Shown: positions 8,418 through 16,341, counted from the stretch's first letter. The stretch: DNA of 31,316 nucleotides from an uncultured Caulobacter sp. (GCA_937925635.1 CALALX010000009.1:1-31316); one strand, 5' to 3'. The notes: generated by a model not told the origin, from the sequence alone. Translations and numbers: made by a program.

Positions 8418-9025
8418 CGCGTCTTCTCCACCAGAGCGTCCATGGCGTCGCGTTCGCCCTTTCCATAGCCTGTTTCGTCGCCCTTGGGCGCCGCCGTTCC
8501 GGCCTCGACGGCTCGCTCGAGGGCCGGGGCCACCGACTTGACCGCCGCCAGTCCCTCCGGCGCGAACGCCTTGAGGATCCGCCCCGAGACATCCGTCAAC
8601 GGATAGGTCCAGGCGCTGGTCACCCACTTGGGCGCGGTCTCGGTCGTGCTGGCCATCTGGAACAGCAGGTTGAACGCGCCGAGAAGGACCATGGCCCGGA
8701 TGATTCCGAAGGCGGCGCCCACGCCGCGGTCGAGAATCCCCATCACCTCGGTCTCGTGCACCCGCCGCTGGAGGCCCGCGCCGAGCAGTCGCAGCGCGAT
8801 ATAGGCAAGTCCGAACACAAACAACAGGGCGATCCCGACTCCGGCCCAATCCGGGTCGACGATCGCGCGGCCGACCGGGGCGCTGAAACGCAGCGCGAAC
8901 ACCGCCACGATGGCCGCCACCAGAAAGGCCACGACCGTCATCAGCTCCTTGGTCCCGCCGCGCGAAAAGCCGATCAGGGCCGAGACGATCAGCAGCGGAC
9001 CGGCGATGAAGTCGAACTGGGTCAC
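8414..9025 (-). CDS. cvpA: CvpA family membrane protein
   Basis: 203 residues from GTG 9025, with GAGGCGG close upstream. It opens FDFIAGPLLIVSALIGFSRGGTKELM, the typical CvpA start (a short N-terminus, a first helix, then G-F-x-R-G). Four membrane helices are visible: about 6-24, 27-45, 65-82 and 103-122. A soluble C-terminal part follows (about 125-203), ending in charged residues. CvpA is an inner-membrane protein first tied to colicin V release; in other bacteria it affects envelope stress and bile tolerance, and the molecular role is unsettled. Its stop overlaps the purF start by four bases, so expression is probably coupled. The radA stop is 64 bases upstream. Confidence 0.9.
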   Translation of the reverse strand: MTQFDFIAGPLLIVSALIGFSRGGTKELMTVVAFLVAAIVAVFALRFSAPVGRAIVDPDWAGVGIALLFVFGLAYIALRLLGAGLQRRVHETEVMGILDRGVGAAFGIIRAMVLLGAFNLLFQMASTTETAPKWVTSAWTYPLTDVSGRILKAFAPEGLAAVKSVAPALERAVEAGTAAPKGDETGYGKGERDAMDALVEKTR

Positions 9026-9089
9026 CGCCTCGCCCGGCCTCGAAGCCGTTCGCCCTCCAGGGGGGCGGGAACAGCGCGACGATCGGCCA

Positions 9090-10451
9090 CTAGCTCCACT
9101 GCTGCTCTCCTATCCGCCGCACGGCGTCCGCCAGCCTTGAAACACCCGTCACCGCCAGCGCGTCGCCGGCGCCGACGGGGGCGAGGGCGCGTCTGAACCC
9201 GAGCTTGGCGGCCTCCTTGAGGCGGCTTTCCATGCGGCCTACCGACCGCACCTCGCCCGACAGGCTGATCTCGCCGAACACCACGCAGTCCTGTGGCAGC
9301 GCTTCCTCCAGCGCGGAGGAGGCAAGGGCGGCGGCGGCGGCCAGGTCCGCGGCCGGCTCGGTGATGCGCAGGCCGCCCGCCACGTTCAGATAGACGTCGC
9401 GATTGCCCAGCGACAGGCCGCAACGCGACTCCAGCACCGCCAGCACCATGGCCAGGCGGCCGCTGTCCCAGCCGACCACCGCGCGCCGGGGCGTGCCGTA
9501 GGCGCTGGGCGCGACCAGGGCCTGGAACTCGACCAGCACCGGGCGGCTGCCCTCGATGCCGGCGAACACGGCCGCGCCCGCGGCCCGTTCGCCGCCTTCG
9601 TTCAGGAACAGGGCGGAGGGATTGCGCACCTCGGTCAGGCCGGCGTCGCCCATCTCGAAGACGCCGATCTCGTCGGTGGCGCCGAAGCGGTTCTTGGCGC
9701 CGCGCAGGATGCGGAAGGGATAGCCGCGCTCCCCCTCGAAGGCGAGGACCGCGTCGACCATGTGCTCGACCACGCGCGGACCGGCGATCTGGCCATCCTT
9801 GGTGACGTGACCGACGAGGATCATGGCGATCCCCTTCTTCTTGGCCAGGCGCACCAGTTCGGCCGCGCAGTTGCGGACCTGGGTGACCGAGCCGGGCCCG
9901 GCCTCGTGCTGGTCGCTCCACAGGGTCTGGATCGAGTCGACGATGACGAGGTCGAAGGCCTCGCGCTTGAGGCCGTCGAGAATGTCGCGCAGGGCGGTCT
10001 CGGCGGCGAGCTTCACCGGGGCCTGGGCCAGGCCCATGCGGCCGGCGCGGCCGCGGATCTGCTCCACCGCCTCTTCGCCGGAGATGTAGGCGCAGCGGAC
10101 CCCGCGCTGGGCGGCGGTGGCGACCACCTGCAGCAGCAGGGTCGATTTGCCCACGCCCGGGTCGCCGCCCAGCAGGATGGCGCTGCCCGGCACGACACCG
10201 CCGCCGCAGACGCGATCGAACTCGTCGACGCCGGTGACGATGCGCGGTGGTTCAGGGTTTTCGCTCTCCAGACCTTCGAACGAAAGACCCCGCGCGCGGC
10301 TCGCCTTCGTCGGCGCCAGCGCGCCGGGCGGGCGGCTGGAGACCTCCTCGACCAGGGTGTTCCAGGCGTTGCAGGCCGGGCACTGGCCCGCCCACTTGGA
10401 GTGCGCCGCGCCACAGGACTGGCAGACGTAGACGGCGCCGTCGCGGGCCAT
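9090..10451 (-). CDS. radA: RadA, DNA repair ATPase/branch-migration protein
   Basis: 453 residues from ATG 10451, with AGGAGA in front. A four-Cys zinc finger (Cys10, Cys13, Cys24, Cys27) opens the protein. The RecA-like ATPase has Walker A GGDPGVGKST at 95-104 and a Walker B-like strand LVIVDSIQTLW. The RadA-specific KNRFG motif follows (AKNRFGATDEIG). The last third is the Lon-protease-like domain (LNVAGGLRITEPAADLA, VVFGEISLSGEVR), which acts as a DNA-binding scaffold and lacks protease activity. RadA processes recombination intermediates with RecA. The gene is divergent from the Yip1-like gene at 10618, with 166 bases between the starts, and heads a chain with cvpA and purF. Confidence 0.96.
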   Translation of the reverse strand: MARDGAVYVCQSCGAAHSKWAGQCPACNAWNTLVEEVSSRPPGALAPTKASRARGLSFEGLESENPEPPRIVTGVDEFDRVCGGGVVPGSAILLGGDPGVGKSTLLLQVVATAAQRGVRCAYISGEEAVEQIRGRAGRMGLAQAPVKLAAETALRDILDGLKREAFDLVIVDSIQTLWSDQHEAGPGSVTQVRNCAAELVRLAKKKGIAMILVGHVTKDGQIAGPRVVEHMVDAVLAFEGERGYPFRILRGAKNRFGATDEIGVFEMGDAGLTEVRNPSALFLNEGGERAAGAAVFAGIEGSRPVLVEFQALVAPSAYGTPRRAVVGWDSGRLAMVLAVLESRCGLSLGNRDVYLNVAGGLRITEPAADLAAAAALASSALEEALPQDCVVFGEISLSGEVRSVGRMESRLKEAAKLGFRRALAPVGAGDALAVTGVSRLADAVRRIGEQQWS

Positions 10452-10617
10452 GCGGTCTCCTGATTCGAGGGTGCGCTGACCATAGCGACAAAACGGGAAC
10501 AGCGCCCGGGCATTCCTCGCGGCGTCGTTCGCGGAACCGTGTTTCGCCATTCGCGACGACTCCGCTACCTTGGCGCAGGGGGGACTGTTCCGGCGTCAGC
10601 TGAGGAGGGGTCGTCAC
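10452..10617. promoter_or_regulatory. Divergent intergenic region between radA and the Yip1-like gene
   Basis: These 166 bases must hold promoters for both directions, since radA and the Yip1-like gene start at its ends. I could not pick out a clear -35/-10 pair on either strand. Visible signals are ribosome-binding sites at both ends (AGGAGA for radA; GAGGAGGGG at 10602-10610 for the + gene), GANTC sites at 10462 and 10558, and a 15-base string at 10581-10595 that resembles part of repeat family 1. Confidence 0.4.
10581..10595 (-). repeat. Possible relic of repeat family 1
   Basis: GGGACTGTTCCGGCG here matches the end of the family 1 repeat (read from its GGGACTG tip) except for one missing T, and AGCTG follows after two bases. 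No paired arm is visible. It could be a deleted copy or chance in GC-rich sequence. Confidence 0.25.
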
Positions 10618-11235
10618 ATGAGCGTTGTCGAAGGAGGGACCCCGTCGGGTCTCGTTCAGCGGGTCCAGGACATCCTGCTTCGTCCCAAGCCGACCTGGGA
10701 CACCATCGCCGGCGAGGCGGCGACGGTGAAGGGGCTCTACACCGGCTACATCTGCATCCTCGCGGCCATCGGGCCGATCTGCCAGTTCGTCGGCAAGCTT
10801 CTGTTCGGCGGCTTCGGCTTCGCGCCGTTCACCCTTGTGGGCGCGGTGGTGGGTTACGTCCTGTCGCTGGTGGGCGTCTATGTGACCGCCCTGATCATCG
10901 ACGCCCTGGCGCCCAGCTTTGGCGGCGAGAAGAACCCCATTCAGGCCTTCAAGGTCGCCGCCTACAGCAGCACCGCCGCCTGGCTCGCCGGGGTGTTCGA
11001 TCTTGTTCCCATGCTGGCGTGGCTCGGGATCGTCGGCCTCTACAGCCTCTATCTACTCTACCTCGGCCTGCCGAAACTGATGAAGGCGCCAGAGGACAAG
11101 GCCGTCGGCTACACGATCGTCATCGTGATCGCGACGGTCGTGATCTACGGTGTGATTGCGATGATCATGATGTCGGTCATGGGACTCGGCATGGTCGGGG
11201 CTGTCGGCGCCGCCGCGCTGACGGGCGGTCTCTAG
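10618..11235 (+). CDS. Yip1-domain integral membrane protein
   Basis: 205 residues from ATG 10618, with GAGGAGGGG eight bases upstream. The N-terminal part, LVQRVQDILLRPKPTWDTIAGE, is the amphipathic lead-in typical of bacterial Yip1/DUF1282 proteins. About five membrane helices follow, roughly 42-62, 66-92, 118-135, 138-158 and 170-200, the last very rich in Met, Gly and Ala. It is an inner-membrane protein of unknown function; in bacteria the family is widespread and uncharacterised. It converges on alr, and the two share CTAG (11232-11235): the + TAG stop is bases 11233-11235, and alr's TAG is read from the other strand of the same palindrome. It probably forms a single-gene unit divergent from radA. 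Confidence 0.82.
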   Translation: MSVVEGGTPSGLVQRVQDILLRPKPTWDTIAGEAATVKGLYTGYICILAAIGPICQFVGKLLFGGFGFAPFTLVGAVVGYVLSLVGVYVTALIIDALAPSFGGEKNPIQAFKVAAYSSTAAWLAGVFDLVPMLAWLGIVGLYSLYLLYLGLPKLMKAPEDKAVGYTIVIVIATVVIYGVIAMIMMSVMGLGMVGAVGAAALTGGL

Positions 11236-12281
11236 GTCCCGACCCAGCGCCGCTCGGCGCGGGGCGACAGACGGGTGAGCAGCTCGTAGGCCGTCGTTCC
11301 GGCGGCCGCGGCGGCATCGTCGATCGGCAGGTTCGGGCCGATGATCTCCATCATCGCGCCCGGCCGCGCCGTAAAGCAGCCGGTCACGTCCACGGCGATC
11401 AGGTCCATCGACACGCGCCCGAGCATCGGCCGGCGCGCGCCGTCGAACCAGACTGCGCCGCGCGGATGGCTGCTGCGCAGGACGCCGTCGGCGTATCCGG
11501 CGGCGAGGATGGCCACGCGGGCCGGCGCCGCGGCCTCGAAGGCGCCGCCGTAGCCGACGGTCTCCCCCGCCCGGACGTCGCGCACCTGCAGGATGGGCGC
11601 CTCGAAGGTCGCCACCGTCGCGATGCGGTCGTCGGGAACGTCGCGCGGACCGCCGCCGAACAGGCTGACGCCGGGCCGAACCTGGTCAAAGGCGTAGTCG
11701 GGCCCGAGGAAGATCCCCCCCGAGGCCGCCAGGCTGGCCCGCGCCGCCGGGAACAGGGCCCGGGCCTCACGGAAGGCCGCCAGTTGCCGGGCGTTGGCCG
11801 GATGCTCCGGCTGGCCGCTGCAGGCCAGATGGCTCATGACCAGTTCGACGGCCTCCCAGCCGGCGACGCCGCGCGCCTCCGCCAGGGTCAGGCCCAGCCG
11901 GTTCATGCCGGTGTCGACATGCAGCGTCGCCGGCGCGCCGCGCCCCTCGGCCCGCCAGCGGGCGGCCTGTTCGAGGCTGTTGATGACCGGCGTCAGGCCG
12001 GCGGCGCGCAGGCGGTCGACCGATCCTCCCGTTGCGCCGTCCAGCACCTGGATGACGGGACCCGCGCCGAGCGCCGCGCGCAGGGCTTCGCCCTCGGCCA
12101 GCCGCGCGACGTAGAAGGTCCGCGCGCCCTCGGCCAGCAGTCGGCGCGACACGTCCAAGGCGCCCAGGCCATAGCCGTCCGCCTTCACCGCCGGCGCCGC
12201 CTCCACGCCCGCCGTGTCGCGCAGGAACCGGTAGTTCCGCGCGAGGGCGTCGAGATCGATGGTCAGGCGGGCCGAAGTCAT
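11232..12281 (-). CDS. alr: Alr, alanine racemase
   Basis: 349 residues from ATG 12281. The pyridoxal-phosphate lysine is Lys33 in AVKADGYGLG, the family signature. The second catalytic base is Tyr244 in VGYGGAFEA, in the C-terminal beta domain. HVDTGMNRLG in the middle is the usual barrel motif. The enzyme interconverts L- and D-alanine in the cytoplasm and supplies D-alanine for peptidoglycan. It lies downstream of dnaB on the same strand, as in many proteobacteria (dnaB-alr), here with a TonB-C-domain gene between them. The stop is the minus-strand reading of the CTAG shared with the convergent Yip1-like gene. Slightly shorter than many Alr proteins (about 360), but with no missing motif. 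Confidence 0.95.
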   Translation of the reverse strand: MTSARLTIDLDALARNYRFLRDTAGVEAAPAVKADGYGLGALDVSRRLLAEGARTFYVARLAEGEALRAALGAGPVIQVLDGATGGSVDRLRAAGLTPVINSLEQAARWRAEGRGAPATLHVDTGMNRLGLTLAEARGVAGWEAVELVMSHLACSGQPEHPANARQLAAFREARALFPAARASLAASGGIFLGPDYAFDQVRPGVSLFGGGPRDVPDDRIATVATFEAPILQVRDVRAGETVGYGGAFEAAAPARVAILAAGYADGVLRSSHPRGAVWFDGARRPMLGRVSMDLIAVDVTGCFTARPGAMMEIIGPNLPIDDAAAAAGTTAYELLTRLSPRAERRWVGT

Positions 12282-12360
12282 GCCGCCCGGCTAAGGGGCG
12301 GGCGGGGCAGGGTCAAGCTCCGGGGCGTGCGAGGGGTATAGCTCCAGGCGATGGCCGCGA

Positions 12361-13137
12361 TCAGCGCGTGCTCTTCGACAGCGCCTCGGCGTACCGGCCC
12401 TCCGGCTGCAGCATGTCGACGAAGCGCTTGTCGGGCGCCTTTCGGCACTTTTCGATCGAGGCGTCCCAGCGGCGCTCGAAGTCGGCCATCCGGGCCTTGA
12501 AGCCGTCAACGCCGCCCGCGCTCAGGCCGCCGCCGGCGATCACGTTCAGCCCCAGCATCATGGTGTAGAGTTCGTGGTCGCTGCGCCGGGCGCCTGGATG
12601 GGTCGAGCGCCACCAGTCCTGGTCCAGCGCGAACTGCCTGCAGCCATAGCGGATCAGCCCGCCGCCTGCCTTGTCGGATCTGTAGGCCGCGAACTCGATT
12701 TTCACCTGAAGCGGAACGGTCAGCGGCTTGCCGTCGGCGTCCAGCGCCGGCGACCAGGTCCAGGCGCTCACCGCGCTCAGGGCCAGGGCATCCAGGTCAG
12801 GTGAGCCGCTCGAATAGGCCACGCGCGGCCTGGCGAGCTTGCCGTCGACGCCCAGCGCGCCCACCACGTAGACGTCGCCGTGATGCCCCAGCGCCCGCAG
12901 GGCATCGGGAAGATCGGGATAGTCGCCGGACATCGCCGCCTTGGTCTTCACCAGCGCGCGATTGCCATCGATGGCCTGCAGATCGGGGTCGTTCGGCCAG
13001 GCCAGTCGCGGCGCGCCGGCCGGCGCGGTGGTCACCGCCGGAGGGGGTGACAAGGGTGGCGTGCGAGCCGGCGGAACGGACTCCGGCGCCGGATCGGCCG
13101 TCGCGAGAACGGCCAGCGCGGCAAGAATGGCGATCAT
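12361..13137 (-). CDS. Secreted TonB C-terminal-domain protein
   Basis: 258 residues from ATG 13137, with GGGGAG upstream. The first 14 residues (MIAILAALAVLATA) are a short hydrophobic segment that looks like a signal peptide. A Pro-rich stretch (about 16-45) comes next. Residues about 80-150 fit the TonB C-terminal fold: VYVVGALGVDGKLARPRV, then an 'ALAAVSAWTWSPA'-like helix and VPLQVKIEF. A further 100 residues with Cys and Trp (RYGCRQFALDQDWW, KCRKAPDKRF) match nothing I know. Real TonB has an N-terminal membrane anchor and SxxxH for ExbB/D; neither is clear here. It may therefore be a periplasmic TonB-fold protein and not an energy transducer. It sits 26 bases after dnaB. Confidence 0.7.
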   Translation of the reverse strand: MIAILAALAVLATADPAPESVPPARTPPLSPPPAVTTAPAGAPRLAWPNDPDLQAIDGNRALVKTKAAMSGDYPDLPDALRALGHHGDVYVVGALGVDGKLARPRVAYSSGSPDLDALALSAVSAWTWSPALDADGKPLTVPLQVKIEFAAYRSDKAGGGLIRYGCRQFALDQDWWRSTHPGARRSDHELYTMMLGLNVIAGGGLSAGGVDGFKARMADFERRWDASIEKCRKAPDKRFVDMLQPEGRYAEALSKSTR

Positions 13138-13163
13138 CGAGGGCTCCCCGATTGGCGTGACCG

Positions 13164-14660
13164 CTACCTTACGTCGAAGCGCCCTTCGCGGGCCAGATTG
13201 CCGAAGCGGGTGGTGTCGGAGTTGAAGTGCAGCTTCACCGTGCCGATGGGGCCGTGACGCTGCTTGCCGATGATGACCTCGGCGATGTGGGCGATCTTCT
13301 CCAGCTCTTCCTGCCAGGTCAGATGTTCGGGCGTGCCCTCGCGCGGCTCGGTGCGCCCCAGATAGTAGGCCTCGCGGTAGACGAACATGACGGCGTCGGC
13401 GTCCTGCTCGATCGAGCCAGACTCCCGCAGGTCCGAGAGCTGGGGCTTCTTGTCCTCGCGGTTCTCGACCTGGCGCGACAGCTGCGAGAGGGCGATGACC
13501 GGAACACTGAGCTCCTTGGCCAGGGCCTTGAGGCCGCCGGTGATGGCCGAGACCTCCTGCACCCGGTTGGCGTCTCGGCCGCCGCCGTCGGTGGTGACCA
13601 GCTGCAGATAGTCGATGACGATCAGGTCCAGGCCGACCGAGCGCTTGAGACGGCGGGCGCGGGCGGTCAGCTTGGCAATGGAGAGACCGCCGGTGGCGTC
13701 GATGTAGAGCGGCGCCTCCTGAATCTCGATGGCCGCGTCGCGCAGGCGGCCGAACTCGCTGGCGTCGATCTCGCCCTTGCGCAGCCGGTCGCCCGAGACG
13801 CCGGACACGTCGGCCAGTATCCGCATGGCCAGCTGTTCGCTGCTCATTTCGAGCGAGTAGAAGGCCACGACGCCGCCGCTGACCGTCTTGCGCGTGCCGT
13901 CCGGCTGCGGCTCCCAGGCGTAGTTGCGAGCCACGTTGAAGGCGATGTTGGTGGCCAGGGCGGTCTTGCCCATCGACGGGCGGCCGGCGAGGATCAGCAG
14001 ATCGGACGGATGCAGACCGCCGAGCTGGCGGTCGAGATCGATCAGGCCGGTCGAGAGGCCGGCCAGGCCCCCGTCGCGGCTGTAGGCTTCGGCCGCCATC
14101 TGCACCGCGCCGGTGAGGGCGTTGGCGAAAGGCACGAAGCCGCCGGACGAGGTCCCGCTCTCGGCTAGGCCATAGAGCTTCTGTTCGGCCTGCTCGATCT
14201 GGTCGCGGGCGGTGACGTCCGGGTCCGCGCCCTGGGCCTCGACCATGATCTCGCCGCCGATGCGAATGAGATCGCGGCGCAGGGCCAGGTCGTAGATCGC
14301 CCGGCCGTAGTCAGGGGCGTTGGCGGCCGGCGGCGCGCGCTCGAACAGGTCGGCCAGGTAGCGGATGCCGCCCAGCTCCTCGAAGGCGGCGTCCTTCTTG
14401 AATTCCTCGGCCAGCAGGATCGGCTCGGCCAGCTGGCCCTTGCGGATGTGCGCCTCGATGGCGCTGAACAGGCGTTGGTGGAACGGCTCGTAGAAGTGCC
14501 GGCCCTGCAGCTGGTCGCTCAGCCGCTCATAGGCGGCGTTGTCGTACATCAGGATGCCCAGCAACGCCTGCTCGGCCTCGATGTTCGAGGGCGCGGCGGT
14601 GAGGTGAGGATCGCTGTCGACGGGACGCAGGTCTAGGGCGGGGACGAGGGCCATGGACAT
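13164..14660 (-). CDS. dnaB: DnaB, replicative DNA helicase
   Basis: 498 residues from ATG 14660; ATG 14654 (MALVPAL) is also possible, and the ribosome site in front of either is weak. The N-terminal helical domain opens NIEAEQALLGILMYDN, a DnaB hallmark, and runs to about 160. The RecA-like motor has Walker A AGRPSMGKTALA (Lys232), the H1a/Walker B region LIVIDYLQLV, and the Arg-finger segment LSQLSRQVENREDKKPQLSD. It ends with the conserved AEVIIGKQRHGPIGTV. DnaB is the hexameric helicase loaded at the origin that unwinds DNA ahead of the replisome. A TonB-C gene and alr follow on the same strand. The upstream gap to rplI carries rplI's terminator, so dnaB is separately transcribed. Confidence 0.96.
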   Translation of the reverse strand: MSMALVPALDLRPVDSDPHLTAAPSNIEAEQALLGILMYDNAAYERLSDQLQGRHFYEPFHQRLFSAIEAHIRKGQLAEPILLAEEFKKDAAFEELGGIRYLADLFERAPPAANAPDYGRAIYDLALRRDLIRIGGEIMVEAQGADPDVTARDQIEQAEQKLYGLAESGTSSGGFVPFANALTGAVQMAAEAYSRDGGLAGLSTGLIDLDRQLGGLHPSDLLILAGRPSMGKTALATNIAFNVARNYAWEPQPDGTRKTVSGGVVAFYSLEMSSEQLAMRILADVSGVSGDRLRKGEIDASEFGRLRDAAIEIQEAPLYIDATGGLSIAKLTARARRLKRSVGLDLIVIDYLQLVTTDGGGRDANRVQEVSAITGGLKALAKELSVPVIALSQLSRQVENREDKKPQLSDLRESGSIEQDADAVMFVYREAYYLGRTEPREGTPEHLTWQEELEKIAHIAEVIIGKQRHGPIGTVKLHFNSDTTRFGNLAREGRFDVR

Positions 14661-14821
14661 TCATTAACGCTGCCGCCGCGCGATGGCGCGCGCCGATCTG
14701 ACGCAGGCGGCAATCTGTTGTGAAGTTCCGTGTATGTTCGACCGGCGCGGCTATCTGCGCAACGATGGCCGCCATCACATTTCCGCTTCCTCCCGCGTTC
14801 GCGCGGATAGGCGGATGTGAC

Positions 14822-14857
14822 AAAGAAAAAGGGCGGCCCGGAAGCCCGGACCGCCCG
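14822..14857 (-). terminator. Intrinsic terminator after rplI
   Basis: On the minus strand, 25 bases after the rplI stop, GGGCGG-T-CCGG / CCGG-G-CCGCCC forms an 11-pair stem (one G-U pair) around a four-base loop. It is followed directly by TTTTTCTTTG (14821-14830 on the plus strand reads CAAAGAAAAA). A GC-rich stem plus a clean T-run is the textbook rho-independent terminator, and it separates the ribosomal operon from dnaB. Confidence 0.9.
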
Positions 14858-14881
14858 ATTTCGTTCGGCGGGTCGAGACGC

Positions 14882-15466
14882 CTAGTAGTCTTCGCCCATG
14901 CCTTCGTGCGAGCCGGCGCCGCCTTCGAGCATGTCGGCCGCGGCTTCCGCCGCGATCGCCGCTTCTTCCTCGAACTGCGAGGCGATGACGTTTTCGCCGC
15001 GCGCCTGGCGCTCGGCTTCGTCCTGGCTGCGGGCGATGTTGATATTGACGGTGACGGTGACTTCCGAGTGGAGCTTCACCTTCACCTCGTGCACGCCGAG
15101 CGTCTTGATCGGCTTGTCGAGGACGACCATCGAGCGGTCGACCTTGCCGCCTTCGGCGTTGATGATGTCGGCGACGTCACGACCGGCGACCGAGCCGTAC
15201 AGCTGGCCGCTTTCGCCCGCCTGACGGATCAGGATGTAGGACGTGCCGTCCAGCGACTCGCCGGCGGCCGAGGCGGCTTCCTTGGCCTTGGCGTTGCGGG
15301 CCTCGATCTCGGCGCGCTGGGCGTCGAAGATCTTGAGGTTCGCGGCCGTGGCGCGGAGCGCCTTGGAGCGGGGCAGCAGGTAGTTGCGCGCGAAGCCGTC
15401 CTTGACGGTGACGACGTCGCCCAGGGCGCCGCGGCCCTCGACGCGTTCGAGCAGAATGACTTTCAT
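14882..15466 (-). CDS. rplI: Ribosomal protein L9 (bL9) with acidic C-terminal tail
   Basis: 194 residues from ATG 15466. The N-terminal domain MKVILLERVEGRGALGDVV, followed by DGFARNYLLP, is the L9 signature and binds 23S rRNA. A long connecting helix rich in Ala/Lys/Glu leads to the C-terminal domain (KTLGVHEVKVKLHSEVTVTV). About 40 extra residues at the end are Ala/Glu/Gly-rich and acidic (EEEAAIAAEAAADMLEGG). E. coli L9 has 149 residues; such tails are common in alphaproteobacterial L9. It is the last gene of rpsF-rpsR-rplI, starts 13 bases after the rpsR stop, and is followed by a strong terminator. Confidence 0.97.
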   Translation of the reverse strand: MKVILLERVEGRGALGDVVTVKDGFARNYLLPRSKALRATAANLKIFDAQRAEIEARNAKAKEAASAAGESLDGTSYILIRQAGESGQLYGSVAGRDVADIINAEGGKVDRSMVVLDKPIKTLGVHEVKVKLHSEVTVTVNINIARSQDEAERQARGENVIASQFEEEAAIAAEAAADMLEGGAGSHEGMGEDY

Positions 15467-15479
15467 CGGTCCTTCTCCC

Positions 15480-15758
15480 TTACTTCACGACGTAGGGCAG
15501 CAGGGCCAGGAAGCGGGCGCGCTTGATGGCCTTGGCCAGTTCGCGTTGCTTCTTCGCCGAGACAGCGGTGATGCGCGACGGCACGATCTTGCCGCGCTCG
15601 GAAACGTAGCGCTGCAGGAGCTTGACGTCCTTGTAGTCGATCTTCGGGGCGTTGGCGCCGGAGAACGGGCAGACCTTGCGGCGGCGGTAGAACGGACGGC
15701 GGGCGCCGCCGGTCGAGGCCGGGGCCGAGGTCGCTTCGGGAGCGGTGGTGTCGGTCAT
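15480..15758 (-). CDS. rpsR: Ribosomal protein S18 (bS18)
   Basis: 92 residues from ATG 15758. After a short Ala/Thr/Pro-rich lead of about 20 residues comes the S18 core: FYRRRKVCPFSG, then IDYKDVKLLQRYVSERGKI, PSRITAVSAKKQRELAKAIKRAR and ALLPYV. S18 binds the 30S platform as a dimer with S6, whose gene lies 15 bases upstream. The single Cys in KVCPFSG is at the conserved place of the N-terminal zinc-binding form but lacks the partner cysteines, so this is a zinc-free S18. Confidence 0.97.
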   Translation of the reverse strand: MTDTTAPEATSAPASTGGARRPFYRRRKVCPFSGANAPKIDYKDVKLLQRYVSERGKIVPSRITAVSAKKQRELAKAIKRARFLALLPYVVK

Positions 15759-15773
15759 GATCCTTGCTCTCCC

Positions 15774-16154
15774 TTACGCCGCGAAGTCTTCACGGGGACG
15801 GTCGGGACGGTCCGAACGCTCGCGATCGCGGTCGCGGCGGGCCAGAACCGGGGACAGCTCGAGGTCGAGCTCTTCCACGCGGACGGTCATGTAGCGCAGC
15901 ACGTCTTCGTTGATCGACAGCTGGCGCTCCATTTCCTTGACGGCGTCGGCGGGAGCGTCGATCGCCAGCAGGGAGTAGTGGCCCTTGCGGTTCTTCTTGA
16001 TGCGGTAGGTGAGGTTGCGGAGACCCCAGTATTCGATCTTGGCGATATGACCGCCGGCGCCTTCGATGAGCGCCTTCATATCTTCGTTGAGTTGTTCGGC
16101 CTGCTGCGGCGAGATGTCCTGCCGCGCGATGACCACGTGCTCGTAAAGAGCCAT
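15774..16154 (-). CDS. rpsF: Ribosomal protein S6 (bS6)
   Basis: 126 residues from ATG 16154, preceded by GAGGAAAG at a good distance. A longer open frame runs upstream but adds an Arg/Ser-rich stretch unlike any S6. The protein has the S6 ferredoxin-like fold: MALYEHVVIARQDISPQQAEQL, IAKIEYWGLRNLTYRIKKNRKGHY, and the strand DVLRYMTVRVEEL. The tail is Arg/Asp-rich (RRDRDRERSDRPDRPR), a charged and probably flexible end that often varies in S6. S6 pairs with S18 in the 30S subunit, and in several bacteria the S6:S18 dimer represses its own mRNA by binding the leader. The leader here has a matching long-range stem (separate entry). Confidence 0.97.
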   Translation of the reverse strand: MALYEHVVIARQDISPQQAEQLNEDMKALIEGAGGHIAKIEYWGLRNLTYRIKKNRKGHYSLLAIDAPADAVKEMERQLSINEDVLRYMTVRVEELDLELSPVLARRDRDRERSDRPDRPREDFAA

Positions 16155-16173
16155 AGCTTTCCTCTTCCGTTGT

Positions 16174-16280
16174 GGAAGGCGGCGCGGCCAGGGAGGGAAG
16201 AGTCCCCGGTCACGATGGCTCTTGTCGCGGCGGACGGGAGTTTCCCGCCCCATTGAAGGCTCCGCGATAGACCGCCTTCC
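16174..16280 (-). promoter_or_regulatory. rpsF leader with long-range inverted repeat
   Basis: The untranslated leader of rpsF contains GGAAGGCGG (read on the minus strand from 16280 to 16272) and its exact complement CCGCCTTCC (16182 to 16174). The second arm ends about 20 bases before the rpsF ATG, beside a small TTCC-ACAAC-GGAA hairpin that touches the ribosome site. Leader stems bound by S6:S18 are known to control rpsF in many bacteria. That this stem is one of them is inference; I cannot match the published consensus by eye. Confidence 0.35.
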
Positions 16281-16293
16281 GTGAAGAGGCGCG

Positions 16294-16322
16294 CTACTAC
16301 GCGAGATCGGCCGCGAAGGCAA
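16294..16322 (-). promoter_or_regulatory. Candidate promoter of rpsF-rpsR-rplI
   Basis: On the minus strand TTGCCT (16322-16317), a 17-base spacer, and TAGTAG (16299-16294) resemble a housekeeping promoter of this group (TTGACG-like -35, GCTANAWC-like -10). It lies between the peroxiredoxin stop and the rpsF leader, where a promoter is needed, and would start transcription near 16287, upstream of the leader inverted repeat. Confidence 0.45.
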
Positions 16323-16341
16323 GCGGAGAGGGCGGTTGCGC

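Noticed and set aside
7017..8468. Open frame of about 483 codons on the plus strand opposite purF
   Set aside because: Shadow of purF; composition and lack of motifs argue against a gene.
16155..16322. N-terminal extension of rpsF upstream of 16154
   Set aside because: It would add an Arg/Ser/Pro-rich leader not found in S6, and the ATG at 16154 has a good ribosome site and gives the normal S6 start.
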